Shown one piece after another: positions 25,601 to 38,134 of a stretch of 64,000 nucleotides of DNA. Below the pieces are notes generated by a model. The model saw only the letters and a program-made list of their open reading frames with translations. It had not been told where the DNA came from and searched no databases. Every line of letters begins with the position of its first letter. The first letter of the stretch is position 1. This stretch comes from Whitmania pigra (Eukaryota; Annelida; Clitellata; Hirudinida; Haemopidae): positions 438,501-502,500 of the forward strand of contig JAJTWR010000251.1 of assembly GCA_021613335.1 (NCBI GenBank), read 5' to 3'. The position numbers and the translations under genes were made by a program.

Positions 25601-28600
25601 GTTGCTATGACCTGTCAGCAAACAGTGTCCCTGAGGAAGTCGAAGAACTCTGTAGATCCTGCTCAAATTCTCCAGGGCATCGTCGAAAAGGACCAAGGAA
25701 AACGTATTGTTCTTCTGGTATTCCTCAAGGATCTGCTGAAAAATCTCGTTGATAGTGTCATAGTCTTTCAGGTCCTCGTAGTACTTGGCAGTACCTGGTT
25801 CGAGGGCATTTGCGTAGTCTCCGAATATGATCGGATCGTTTAAGACGAACGCTACCGTATCGCTCTGAGCATTGGCCTCGACAAGTTGAACGATATTAGT
25901 GTTGATGAAATTTTTATCGGTTTCGTTTGTGAGCCTGTCAGTGAAGACTCTTAGACACTCGTGACGCCAGACTCTCATCAGTTGGTTCTTGTTTGTAAAG
26001 CGCTCCGTAGTTATTTGACAGAGGCCGCTGAAAACTCTGGATATGTCTCTAAGGTTGAAGACGTAATGGAACTTTGACGGAGTAGGTAGTAAGCCCTTCA
26101 CGGTGATCTTGAAAAGAGTCATTGTCATCGTTGTAACGGTATCGACAGACTCTCTGACTTCTTGACTGAAAGACATTGTGTGGCCGCCCAGGATGCTGCT
26201 GTAGATGCGAAAGATGGACAAGTCGGAAGGGAAGACGACGTTAATAAAAGAAAAGAGAGATATGAATCTTGGATCGACGCTGTTTCTTCCACCTCCTGGA
26301 TTTCCCATTGCCGCCATCCAGTCGATATCTTTTAGAGTCTTCCAGTTTAATAAAGTACCCCTGTCATAAAATCCGTTATATCCTAGCAACAATTTGAGCA
26401 TGGCTATAGGTTGTTGAGTGCCGTACAAATCAACCTGGGGCATGTTAAGGTCGTCAATGAATACTGCAAGACGCTTGCCAATCGGAGGACCAAATACGTC
26501 CCTTGTTCTTTTCTCAGTGTGGGACTCAAGGTTTCTCTGGCAATCCAGAGACGTAGTCCGGCTGGAGAAATTCATCTCCAGAATCTGATAATCATCCGTG
26601 TCCAGGCTTTTCAAGAAGCTCTTTATGGTAGCTGTCTTGTTGGTTCCGCTTTCTCCTGAGAAAAGTATGGGTGTCTCCAGTTTCAGAAACAGACTCAATA
26701 TCCACTTGAGGCAAACGGTGTCTTTAGTAGGTACTAATATTTCATTAAAGACGACGGTAGAGTCGTGAATGTATTCTGGAACCTTTGAGGACCATGTTAC
26801 CCAAGAGTGAGAATCTTTATTCCACATGTAATCAAATATCGTTGTTTCTCCTCCTGATATGTCTCCTACAGAGGGTTCTGCCTCTATTGAAGTGAGCAAA
26901 CTCGTCAGTTTTCTTAAATAAGCATCAAACTTTATTCTATCACTCTCGATCAAGCCCGCTCCTAAAGACCAACAAAGAGCCTGGATAAATATACATTCGG
27001 TCTCATCTGGCTGCTCCAGTATTTCGTCCTCTAGAAGGGCATCCAGAATGCGCGTCAATTGTTTGACCATGCTCAAATCCGTCAGTGGAATTATGGTTTT
27101 CAAAGGTTCTTTCGTTGCTTCACCAATCTTGCCCTCGAAAATGTAACTTATGATTGGGGGAACGTAAGCGTTGTAAAGGCCCTCTAGAAATTCAAACTCT
27201 TTGACGTTCTGCCTCAGATCATGACGGGTTTTGAGCCATCTGGTCCAATATGGGGTATACCTCAAATTTTTGGGATCGACATACACCATACCACAACGCG
27301 AGACTGTAGAAGGGTTTGCGTACTGCAAATCCGATACTTCAAAGAGTAGCGAGCAATGTTTTTGCATTCTGATTCGTTCGCCGTTCGCAAGGGTCAACAA
27401 TTTGTTGTCGTCCATGACAGAATTCATGTTCTCAATCCATAAAGCATCAACGTCGCCATCGAATACGATGTATCTTTTCTCTACTTTGTCAGTTAATTTA
27501 TTGATTTCTCTAAATATGTTCGACAGTAAGCCGTCAGTCCAGTCTCTCGTCATTGGATTGAGGATTCCGTATAATTCTGTGACGCTTCTTTCTTTTGGAT
27601 TGAGAGTGTAGAGTTTTGTCGGCACTCCGAGTTTCGTCTGCGCCTGAGACAGAGAGCTTATTACGAGTGACTTTCCACCACAAGTGGGACCCACGACCAT
27701 GGTCGAATGCCTGGTCATCATAGTCTCATACAACTGGATAACTTTATCGACTTGATGAGGCAAAATAGTGTACTTGTTCTCATTAAGGGACTGTTCGACG
27801 GCCTCAACAAAATTTGGGTATTGGACTCTAGGACAGGACATGCCGGGGAATAAATCTGCAATAAGACCCAGAAAAAGCGGTACATCTTCGAATACAAATT
27901 TCGGCAGGTTCATGTCTCTTAGTGCACGCATCAGAACCACGTCTTCCTCGAAGTTTGAAGTCCTTTTCAATTCTCCTGCCATAACAAGGACGGACTTGAT
28001 GGCCCTCAATTGGAAATCGTAATGGAATTGACGAGAGAGTTGCTCACTGGAGAGTTTGTATAAGACGACCATCTTTTTTGCCAAGGTTTTTGCCATAAGA
28101 AAACCTTCTGAGAACAGCATCACCTCGCAAATCATCTGGAGGTCGGGAACAATGCAAACGACCGGTCTAAACAAGGCTTTGATTGAATCTGGTAATTCAG
28201 TCCTGCCAGAATATCCTGGATTCATGGTTATGAAAATCCCCACTTTCTCATCCAAAGCGATGACTTCCCCTTCGAAAGCGAACGAAGTTACGTTCAGCAG
28301 TAAAGCGTTCCTAATCACTTGCAACTGAGAAGTGATGACGGAAAGAACCGAAATTTCAATCCTGTTGAATTCGTCAAAACATCCCCACGAACCGCTCTGG
28401 CACAATCCAGAAAATATTTTACCCACAGCCTTGTAGTCTAACCCTTCTCCGCAATTGGTCACAATGCAGAGCAGACCCAATGCCTTTGCCAAATCTTTTA
28501 CTGTCTCTGTTTTACCAGTCCCAGCGGGACCCTCTGGTGAGCCACCTAGTCTCATTGACAGTGCCTGAGTCAGGGTAAGATAAATTCTATCAGTCAGTGG

Positions 28601-31600
28601 AGTTATTACCAATCTCCCGTTCAGGCCCATGTATTCGTATCCGTAAGAGAATGTGCCGCTACACTGGAGTATGACTAGCTGATCGACATTCTGGTCCCAG
28701 TAGAATCTCAGCTGACTTTCCCACTTGAAATTGTTGGCATCCAAGATGCTATCTCTGACAAAACTGTCAATGATATCTCTTGAGTGAACGTCAATTATCA
28801 GAACGGTGTTGAACTTCTTTCTGTCGTTGTTACTCAATGGTGACCTTATCAGTACCACGATGTCATCGATTTGTTGGATCAACTTCCTCGAGTAATTCTT
28901 CATTGCCTGTTTGTCACCAGACTCGGCCTTTATGAACACATCCTCCACTTCCCAAGTCCACCATATCTGGTTGCCAGCGAGGCACACCATGCCCTGGTAA
29001 CTGGACATCCATTCTATCCTCGACTTACCCCCTTCGCAGTAATAAAAAATGGCCTCTTTCGTTATAAGCCTATTGGCATCTTTCATTGCTTGGAGAACAC
29101 TGCTCATCCACATTTCAACCTTACCGTCGGCACTGACTTTACTTCTTAGAAGCATCTCTTCTCCCTCGGCGGATATCATGCCGATTACCTCGATAACACC
29201 GCCATGGGCAGGTCGAAAATTCAACGCCGCGACGTTATCGAACATCTTGATAATGTGCTCTTGAATGCTCAGAGGATCAGTACTTCCGATGATGCTGAGC
29301 AGTTCATCGTCTGAAATGAAGAAAAACCTCGGAAAGCAGTTTCTCTTGGAGTCCAGGTAGTCGTTCAAAGATTTCTGGCATTTGTCCAAGCCTATTATTA
29401 GTTCTTCCAGTTGCTGTAGTCTGTAAGGAGCGAGGCAACAATTCTTGACTATAGGAGACAGCACAGTTTCCTTCATTATGTTCATGTAGCTTTTGTCCAA
29501 CTTGTCAAATAGTCTGGCTTCTTCGGGCAATTGAACTCTTATGTCGCTTGAGAGGAATATACTGTCGAGGTAAAGCCACTTTCTCTGAGCAATAACCCAG
29601 GCAGAAATAACCTCGCTTACCAATGAGAGCTGCTTTTCCCAACTCCCTACTGCATTGAGGAATGGACCAACATTTCTTGAGGCACTCATACCTTGCAGCT
29701 GCATAATCTGATCGTCAAGCGTCTGGTTGATTTCCTCAACCGAGCCTATCATAAACCCCTTGTCGACGGTTCTTTTCTGGTACTTGAGAATGGTGAATTT
29801 CAAATTGCTCCAGGTCTGCTCAATCTCTTTCAGTGCCTTCTCGATATTGGCTTCCTTGATGGCGTCTGCGATTATTTCGCAAACCATGTCGTATTTCTCA
29901 GATAGATTCATAGCGAAGAGAGTCTTCAGAGAAAATCCGCTTATGTTCGATTCGAAATCGATTTTGTCCATCAGGATCTTCCAATGTCTTTCTCGTAGGG
30001 CTTCGTTCTTGAGCTCTACAAATATCGGCAGATTGCTCTTGAAAGACTTCAAGGTTTTGCTCAAGAGTTTGTACAATGGAAGTTCTTTGACCGGTTTGGG
30101 CAGTTTTGCGGCCTGGTTGATAAGTTCGTCGATGCTTTCTTGAAGACTTTGGACGTTCAGATCACTCCATTTGATCGTGTCCCATTCACCTCTTGAATCC
30201 ACGTAACTCTTAAAGATTTTGTAAATCATTTCGTAATCAACCATGAGCTTCTGAACGGTAAAGAAGTCCGTGTAAACTGGAATTGGCAGGTCGAAAAGCT
30301 TTTGGGAGTTGCCGATGTCTTGTCTCTTCTGTTCCAATCTGTACAGCTCAGAGCTAAACTCTCTCATGTGTGAAAGTCCCAGTTCCAAATCAACCACAGT
30401 GCCGGGTCCCGATTCGTTGAATCTGGCCACTACGTCGGCTAGAGTTTTCTGAAATTCATTGGATTCTTTAAGAGCCGTTTCGGCGAATTTCTTCTTGATG
30501 ACCTTCAATTTTGCGCTATGGAACCGAGCTTTATCCGTGAGCAAGAAGGAGAATCCTCCCGTACTTTCCAGGATCACCTTCTCTTCGTCAGTGACATTCA
30601 CTCCATAAATATCCAGGACGTCGTACTTCTCGGAAAAGTCCCTTATGACTAATTCTCGGTCGACTTCACTGCTGCTGATATCGTTTATGAGAGATAGTAC
30701 ATTCTTCAGGTCTTGAATGGTGTTTGGTCTAAAAGTCATCTCGTCCAACTTTTTCTCGCAGTCGATTTTGAAAGCCACCAAAGCGCTCCGTGCTTCCATG
30801 TGGAGATCAGTCGTGTAGAGGTCGAAGAGGTGGAAGTAGTGGTCCTTAACAGCTGTCAAAAGGTTCGCCAGGTTCAGCTGCAAAAAGCCAATGTCGCACA
30901 CAGTCTTTTCTGAGTTGATCTAAAAATGTTTTCGTGTGAAGTACTTTTCAATCAGAATTAAGGATAATTGTTAAGATTGTTAAATTCCATGGAATTATAA
31001 ATCGATAAAATCGACGTTTTTGTACCTTTATTATCGAATTTACCTAATGGGTAAATACATCGAATCTATTTGACAATACCTTGTTTGACATGACGAAATA
31101 TTTTCTAATTTATATTCAAATTGTGTTCTTCCTTACCTCTGCGATTTGTTCTTTCAGATTGAACAGTACCTCATCGAACTCAGCTGCTTTTGGTGAGGTT
31201 TTTTCTACCCAGTCCTGAACCACAAGTTCCTTATCGCTCAGCCACACGACATCAAAACGCTTCCATGGGAAAAGAGTCTCCATTGCTTTACTGAGGACAT
31301 TTTCACCAATCTCCTGGATTTTTTTAGCCAAAACCAGGATATCAGGATTAAGGGCTAGGTCATTGAGAAAAGAGTAGGTGTAAGCACCACTCTCCTTCTT
31401 ATCGGTGATCGGGATAGCCGATGCGTTTAGCCATCGAGGAAAATATTTAGTGGTGTAAATGCACTCTGCTGCGCATTGATTGATGTATTTTAAGATCTGA
31501 AAAATGTTCTCGAATGTTAAATAACATATAACTTACGCCAGTTACAAAGACCGAAGTTATAAAAGGTAGCTTACATTAGTCGGACTTGGATTTAGTTCGA

Positions 31601-34600
31601 GGTATGGATGGTACAAAACCGCATAAATTTGAAACAGAGTCTTCTTTCCCGAGAGGAGACAAGCAAAGGTCTTCAGATTCGATTTGACCATATTGGTGAG
31701 AGCGTGATAGATTCTGTTTTCATAGTAGGCATAGAAAGCCTTCATCTTGGAGCATTTCCAAGAACTGCTCTTCCAGATAACAAATTCTATGTGCTGTATC
31801 ATGCTGGTGATGTCTTCATAGTCTTGTATCAGCTTCTCCGTCACTTCTTCTCTGTCTGCAGCGACAAGACCGAAGTATTCCTTGCAGTCGAAGACCACCC
31901 CGACTTTGAAGTTCACCTTGTCGGAGAAATAGTTGCCATTCTCGATTAGATCGAGTCTCTTTTCAATCCTGTTGATGTTTTTCTTGTACTGGTCGACAAT
32001 GGATGTGAAACTTTCCAGCTGGCTATGACATCGCTCGACAAAGTCGCCAACTCCAGCCGACCTCCAGTTGATGCGCTTGGTTCCCGCCAAAACTACTCGT
32101 AGCAAGTCCTTCAGGTGCTCTTCCAGAACCATGAAATCTACTTCGGTTAAATTGCTCATCTCGGCTTTAAAAATGGCTATAAAATTTTTTAGTAGATAAA
32201 TATTCCCGTGAAAGCTCTGTTCCAATATGGAAGCGCTCTTGACGCTTTCTGGAATTTTAAAACCAAGTGCCTCGAGATATTTGGCCTCGAGAATGGCTTC
32301 AAGAATGTAGGGATTGAAGTTTACCTCGATTGCCGTTTGCTTGAGGTAATCAAAATCCGTTATTCCTGAGTTTGTCAGGGCTCCAAATCCATCGCTTAAC
32401 TTCATGATAGGCATTACCTTCTGCGCGTTAATGTTCTTGTTGGGCAGTTTCGCCTTCGATGAGTCAGGCTTTTCCAATTTTGGCAAGTGAAAGGGCCTCC
32501 TGGTCTCGACCGTGTACCTTCTGCCGTATCTGCTCGCGCTAGACTGCTGCGACGATGTCACAGCATTTTTAACTTCTTGGTTGTTGTTGTTGTTATTATT
32601 ACTTTTGGTCTCACTTTTTAATATGCTCTTGTTGACCTTACGTTTTGAAATGGAAAATTGACTGGTGGAAGCATCGTCCCTAAGTTTTGGAGTGGCACTT
32701 TTTCCGGAACTCTTTGGGCTCCTCAAGGATATGCGCAGAGATTCCTTCCCTGTTTTATCTTCTTGACTTAATAGACGGAAATTAAACTGATTTGCTTTCA
32801 GGTCTGACGTTTTGAGCGTTGGCAGCATAAAAATGCACTGCTTGAGCATGTTGTCTACTTCTGCTCCGATCTTGTCGAACCACTCCTGGTACTTGACTGT
32901 GGAATAGGCTTTCATTTCCCTGCAGAGCGTCAAGTACCTATCCTTCAATTTCTCAGTCTCGTCAGCGTTCAGGAATTCTGCTCCACCTAGAAGTGTAAGA
33001 AGTGTGTTCTTGAGACGAATGAACAGAAACCTCTGCCAGTTGATTGCCCCTGCCACAGGTGGTTGAAATTTAAAGAGAGGAGGATTGTTTTGATTTTCCT
33101 CAAAGTCTTGGCGTGTTTTATTAACTTGGTTGATGAAACTGTTGCTGATGTCCTTCAGTTTATCATTCAGAGTCTTGGTGAGGGAAGAGCGGACCAAAAC
33201 TTTTGTGAGACTCTTGAACAGCTGAATGCCCATTATAGGTGATCTGATGTTCCTAAAAGCGTCTTGAATGTACAGCTGTGAAACAACCTCAACATCGAAG
33301 ACTTCTTTGTAGAAAGCTTCCATTTTCAGCAACCAGGCTCTCTCGTTGGTCGGATCGTAAGGATCGAACTTGCAATTCTGGAAGGTCGAAAAAAGATTGG
33401 CCATGCTGCCCTTCATTTCAACGACTCTGCTAGGCTTCATTGTTACCGTGAAAATATTAAGTTCGTACAGTTGATTGAACTCTTCCATGACATGGACTGC
33501 TGCATTGATGTCATTGCTGACGTTTGCCATGTAGTCCGACACTTGGAACAGTCTTTTCCTGTCGAACTCCCACCTCGTTCCTCTACCCGATATCTCGATG
33601 AATTGTCTGGTGTCGAGGTACGCCTGCTTCCATAGTTTTAGCAAGGTTCCCGCATTAGCAGTTCTGTTCATGGCGACCTCGGAACCGTTTTCGAAAAGTT
33701 TGCTGAAGTTGTTCACCTTTCTGATCCTATCGATCAAAACTTTGGCAATTTTCTCCATAAGGGATACCATTTTCTCGTCATCATTGTAGTGCCTCGATAT
33801 CATCCATATCAGACGTAAAGATTTCATGAGCGGTACTATCGTTTCTATGACGATCTAAAAATGCAAGTAGATTTGGTTAGTCGAAAATCATTTTGAATAA
33901 TTTTCGGTGTTCAATATCTCAGATGATTCAAAATCTTTTAAAAAAATTTTTACTTTGTTTTTATTTTACTATCTAATAAGTGTCGGAGTTAACTCTATTT
34001 AGGTAAATATAACTACATTATTGAGTAGGTCTTATTTAGGAAACACCATTATAAAACATTCAAATTTCAATCTTAGTTCACCTGATAGTTTGAGCCGAGT
34101 TCAATGTTTTTAAAGTGCCTCTCACAGGTGGACAAAAACCTGTTATTTTCTTTTGCCTCGATGAGTAGACCCTCCATTCTTTCCAGTGTTGGTGTCATCA
34201 GTCCGTTGACCTTGTTCTGGATGTCTATGGTGAAGGAGACGACTGGATTTTTGACCTGCTTGGAAAGGAGGTCTAGGTTTGTGTACCTGTCCCTCCAATA
34301 TTCCAGCTCGTCCAGAGGACTGGCGCCGACGAAAAATTTGTCATCGAGAGCGTTGAGTGAGTCTTGGAGCTGAGAAGAAGGACGCACGTCAAGTGTCTGT
34401 TTATGGTGACTTTTATAATAAAGGGCACTACAATCGCTGTTTTATATTATGTTAATATAGTCGCTGTTCTCTGTGGGCCAGCACATCGGCACAAAGAGCA
34501 CTGTATCTTATTATGAAATATGGTTACAGTACACAACTTGTACTACATCTCTTTATTTAGAAGTATTTTTTAACTATCTAGTTAGATGTTGTCAATATTT

Positions 34601-36245
34601 TTATAATTACAAATTTATCACCTGGGACAGCCATGTTTTGCAAGTATTTTCAATCAGTTTCATAATCTCCTTGTCTGTGATGTTAGGATCGGACTTGTTG
34701 AGTGCCATGATCTCCCTCGGTATGATGAGACAAGCCACGCCCTCCAACTTCTGGATGGTAGTCTTCAAGGTAGCCTGAAACTTGGAGAAATTGTCCATGA
34801 CAACATCTCTCCTCAGCACCTGAGAAAAATCATGTTCTATCTGTTGGGACTCCCTGTCAACAGAACAAAAACATAAGCATTATAATAAGATGGCAATAAT
34901 TAATTAATAATAACGATGGTCATTGTCGCTGCGACAACCTGATCGCCAAGGAGCGTCGTTGGAAAGAGGCGCTATATAAATTCTTGGGAAGTTTTTGAGA
35001 CATTTTCTAGTGCATTAAAAATAAGATATTTAACCAAAAAAATGAAGCCCTTTTATTACCTTGCACCTGACGATGTACGACTGAGAACTTGACTGACAGA
35101 GCTTTCTTGAAAGTCCGAGGAGTGGTCGTAAAACGCCATCAGCGGCATATAGATCTGAGAGTAAAACTAAATTATTAAGTCATTATCGTTAGCATCATCG
35201 TGGTCATCGTCATCCTCATCATCAACGTGACCTATGTCGCTTACTTATTCAGCGATAAGAAGCCTAAGTTGAACTTAAGTTTAATTTTACAATTAAGAGC
35301 TCATAAACACCTTCTATTAATTCAACATTGAAAAGACTTTGTGAAGACTATAATTTCAAATTATTTTAGGTCATTCGTGTTTACTTAAAGACATTCATCG
35401 CATTAACTAAAAAAAATCAATATCATCATCCATAAGCAATAGTCTTTAATCAAACAAATAAATTAAATTAATAACTTAAGAACGAAGAATCAGACCATAT
35501 TAAATAGCACATTGAGATGTTTGATGGTTTCTTGACCGACAAGAAGCGTGTTGAATTTTTGCCCGAAGTTAAAGATTTCCTCTTGGGTCGGTAGGATCAC
35601 CTCAGGGCTGATGTCCTCCTTTAGTAACGTGTCCGTGCCCTCAGTGAGGCGGAATATGAAAAGAATTCCGTTGTCTAGGCCAGATTCTTCAACATCCATG
35701 ATTTGATCATGTATGGTGATGGTGTAAAAATCCATCTTGATACATCGTGTTATAATCACAATTAAAATTTATGATGATTTTACGATGGTTTTAGTTTTAA
35801 ACATTGGCGATTGGAGCGAAATAAAATAATATGAAGGAATATAATGTCACCCTCTCCATGTTACATCCCTGTTCATTCCCATAGAAACGTGATAACTATT
35901 TTATTCACATTTTGCGGCAAATCTTTCGCCCTTGACACATTCGTAGCGCACAAGTATTGTCTTTCATATACAATTTAACTTTACTTTCAAACCGATAAAG
36001 CTTACTTGTGCCAAAGCATTCAGTTGATTTATTGCAAGATATGGATTGCCTCGTTTTTCTAGGTAAATGCCTATGTTCGCTACTCCCATAGGACTGATGT
36101 ATTTTCCGTTCAAAAAATTAGTCAGAAGATGCGAACTTTTATTGAAAAAGTGGCTTATAATTTTATCGTGTAGTCCGAAAACATTTCTAATCGTGTGGCG
36201 AAGCCACGCAAATCCCATAGATTCTGCAGACATCATGTCGTCCAT
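16687..36245 (-). CDS. DNAH10: axonemal inner-arm dynein heavy chain, DNAH10-like (9 exons)
   Basis: Minus-strand exons with GT/AG ends: 36245-36006, 35735-35496, 35154-35060, 34853-34622, 34396-34082, 33854-31575, 31496-31137, 30919-21053, 17139-16687; all phases join and give about 4,692 residues (family about 4,400-4,700). The N-terminal exon (MDDMMSAESMGFAWLRHTIR) and the end (LWMSGLHVPESYLTALVQ, LVFEADLNTRQHLSHW) match my recollection of DNAH10, the beta heavy chain of inner arm I1/f, a ciliary minus-end motor. Visible parts: stem, AAA1 GPAGTGKT (28508-28531) with GCFDEFNRI, AAA2 GPTCGGKS with FDGDVDALW, AAA3 GESGTNKT with FIDDLNMPQ, AAA4 GHSNVGKI (altered), coiled-coil stalk with microtubule-binding tip (about 24240-24560), AAA5/6 and C-terminal domain. 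The join of exons 1 and 2 is the least certain: the exon 2 acceptor (CAAG before ATGGAT) is weak, and MDFYTITIHD could instead be an alternative start. The donor of exon 2 (GTCTGA) is also atypical. Confidence 0.93.
17389..18962 (+). mobile_element. Tc1/mariner transposon nested in the hAT element
   Basis: A 1,574-bp element flanked by TA on both sides (17387-17388 and 18963-18964). Its inverted ends begin CAGTGCTAGAAA, with a shared TGTTACGACA slightly further in. Both halves of the hAT continue outside it, so it inserted after the hAT. Confidence 0.92.
17712..18694 (+). pseudogene. Tc1 transposase, frameshifted
   Basis: The N-terminal helix-turn-helix part (LTEGERGQVKAFRKANYSI, RKIANELNRSRAVIK) is in one frame. 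The next piece (DPDSYGKKYKGRRPKKLS) is shifted from about 17829. The catalytic part (18131-18694) is in a third frame and runs intact to a stop. All three acidic residues are visible: VIFTDD, HEFQQDNAPIH and SPDLNSIENVWG. The last two are separated by exactly 34 residues, giving the DD34E spacing of Tc1 transposases. At least three reading-frame breaks (near 17725, 17830 and 18125) make it a pseudogene. Confidence 0.9.
20967..20980 (-). repeat. SINE-type tail fragment (GGCGCTATACAAAT)
   Basis: On the - strand GGCGCTATACAAAT equals the 3' part of the tRNA-derived SINE at 56517-56670. It lies in the last DNAH10 intron, outside the hAT. Confidence 0.5.
34968..34982 (+). repeat. SINE-type tail fragment (GGCGCTATATAAAT)
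   Basis: A short match to the same SINE tail within a DNAH10 intron. The 40 bp before it do not contain recognisable A and B boxes. Confidence 0.4.
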
Positions 36246-36582
36246 AATTGCATCCCCTCACGATTTGAACGGCAAATTCGACGGTTGGCAAACATTTTCA
36301 TCTTTCCTGAACGTTGCGCTACTTGTTTAATATTTCTAAAAGGTTTAGTGACGTAGGCTTTTATAAAATTGTCTATAACGTGTCCACTTTTTGAATATTT
36401 AAAAATATAGCAAATCGATTTACATAAATTTTTATTATTTGTACAAATTTATTACGTTAATAAATTATATTAGTAGATATATATGCATCACTTTTATATT
36501 ACTTAAATAGTCGATGTTTTTAAAACTAATCGAACTTTGTTTACATTTTTAACGTATTTGCGAAGTTCAATAGATTATCGAG
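36246..36582. promoter_or_regulatory. shared divergent promoter region of DNAH10 and SRRM2/CWC21
   Basis: Only 337 bp separate the two start codons, which point away from each other. No TATA box is clear at suitable spacing for either gene. Both 5' UTRs and both core promoters must fit here unless an unseen upstream exon exists. Confidence 0.55.
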
Positions 36583-38134
36583 ATGTACAACGGAATTGGG
36601 CTTCAAACTGCCAGAGGCAGTGGTACAAATGGATACGTACAAAGAAATTTGAGTCATATAAAACGTAAAGTAGATAGGGTTGATTACACGTCCGAAGAAC
36701 AACTGAAAAAGTTGGATTCACAGTTCAAACAGCCCAACGCAGAAATCCTGCTCCACGAGAAAAAACGTCAGATCGAAGTAAAATGTCTGGAGATGGAGGA
36801 GTTGATGGAGGAACAAGGGTTTGTTTTTAAATTGCTTTTTATAACATTATTTTAAGTATTAAACAATATGTTTTCACGAAATGTTTATATTGTTACAGTT
36901 ATACTGAGGAGGAAATCAACCACAAACTGACCCTCTACAGAAATCTTTTGACAGAGAAAAGCCAAGCGACAGAGTCAGGTGTAGAACTGGACGATAATGG
37001 CAGACCTATGTAAGTCATCAATGTTTTATACATTTTGGAAACAACCGAGCACAATGTGAACTTACAATGTTTTCATGTATTATTGTTACAATAACATTAA
37101 AACCTTTGAAAGATCTTGTGATCACGTGTTATTGCAGAGTTCTTATTAAAGGAAATCAAATTATGTCACATTAGTTATTCAAAGAACCACTTACTTATTT
37201 CATGCACAATGGCTAACCAATATTCGTGAATTTATCGCAGTGCCAAAGCTACCCACCAATTGGCAGAGGCAAGCAACGCCAGGAACGAGGCATTGAAGAA
37301 AGCCTTTGGCATTTCTGAGTACTTCAAAGAAGGTTCCTCGCTCGATCCAGACAGGAAAACAAAGGAAAAAGCTGCCATGGAACTGGCTCAGAAGAAGTAT
37401 GAGTAAGTGTGCAATATTAAATTAGTTGTTATCTTCTATTCGTTCGTTACGTCCGTTTATCTGCGTTAATGGCTCTTAGTTGCGATAGAAAGTAGTATTT
37501 AATTATTCGTTATTCCTGATTAATTAAACCAAATTACCACCTATGAGTCTAATCCATCCATTATCATTATCAGACTGGTTGATCAGCCTCTCAGTGACAA
37601 GGAGGAGCCAGAGAAGACCAAAGACAAGAAGAAAAAGAAGAAGAAAGACCACAAGAGGAAGAAGTCCAAATCCGATTCTTCGGCCGAGGAAGAAGAGGAG
37701 GAACTGCCCAGAAAGAAGAAGCACAAGTGAGTTGTTACATCCGATTAAGAATCTGCCAAAAATTTAATTTACCAGATCTCGAAGTGGTCTATCAGCTTAT
37801 AGGCGAGGTGGCCGTGAAGGAAATTTATCGCTTGCATATTGAATTTAAGAATGGTAATTATTACACATGCATATTATAATTATATGCTAATTATCAGTTT
37901 CATGGGAATTTAACAATTTGAACTCTACTTATTCAATGCAGTTGATGCATTTTTTTTTAATCTGAGCACCGTCTGGTCTGCACCATACCTTGGCATTTAT
38001 TATGATTGTTACATTATCGTAAATATTTAAGTTCTTTATTTTAATTATTATATCGTTTTCTTATGTATATCAGAGCAATACATTTATGTCTTCTTATCAG
38101 ATCCAGCAAGGAACACAAGAAGCAGAGACATTGA
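36583..38134 (+). CDS. SRRM2: SRRM2/Cwc21 spliceosome-associated protein (5 exons, 231 aa)
   Basis: Exons 36583-36818, 36899-37009, 37241-37402, 37574-37726 and 38101-38134 join in frame with GT/AG boundaries to 231 residues plus TGA. The N-terminus MYNGIGLQTARGSGTNGYVQ and the block EKKRQIEVKCLEMEELMEEQ are the diagnostic start and cwf21 domain of SRRM2/Cwc21, a component of the active spliceosome near the 5' splice site and Prp8. The conserved THQLAEASNARNEALKKAFG segment follows. The tail is a Lys-rich, Glu/Ser-containing stretch (KKKKKKKDHKRKKSKSDSSA) ending KSSKEHKKQRH. The giant RS-repeat region of vertebrate SRRM2 is absent, so the protein has the size of a minimal Cwc21. AATAAA at 38243-38248. 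Head-to-head with DNAH10. Confidence 0.93.
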
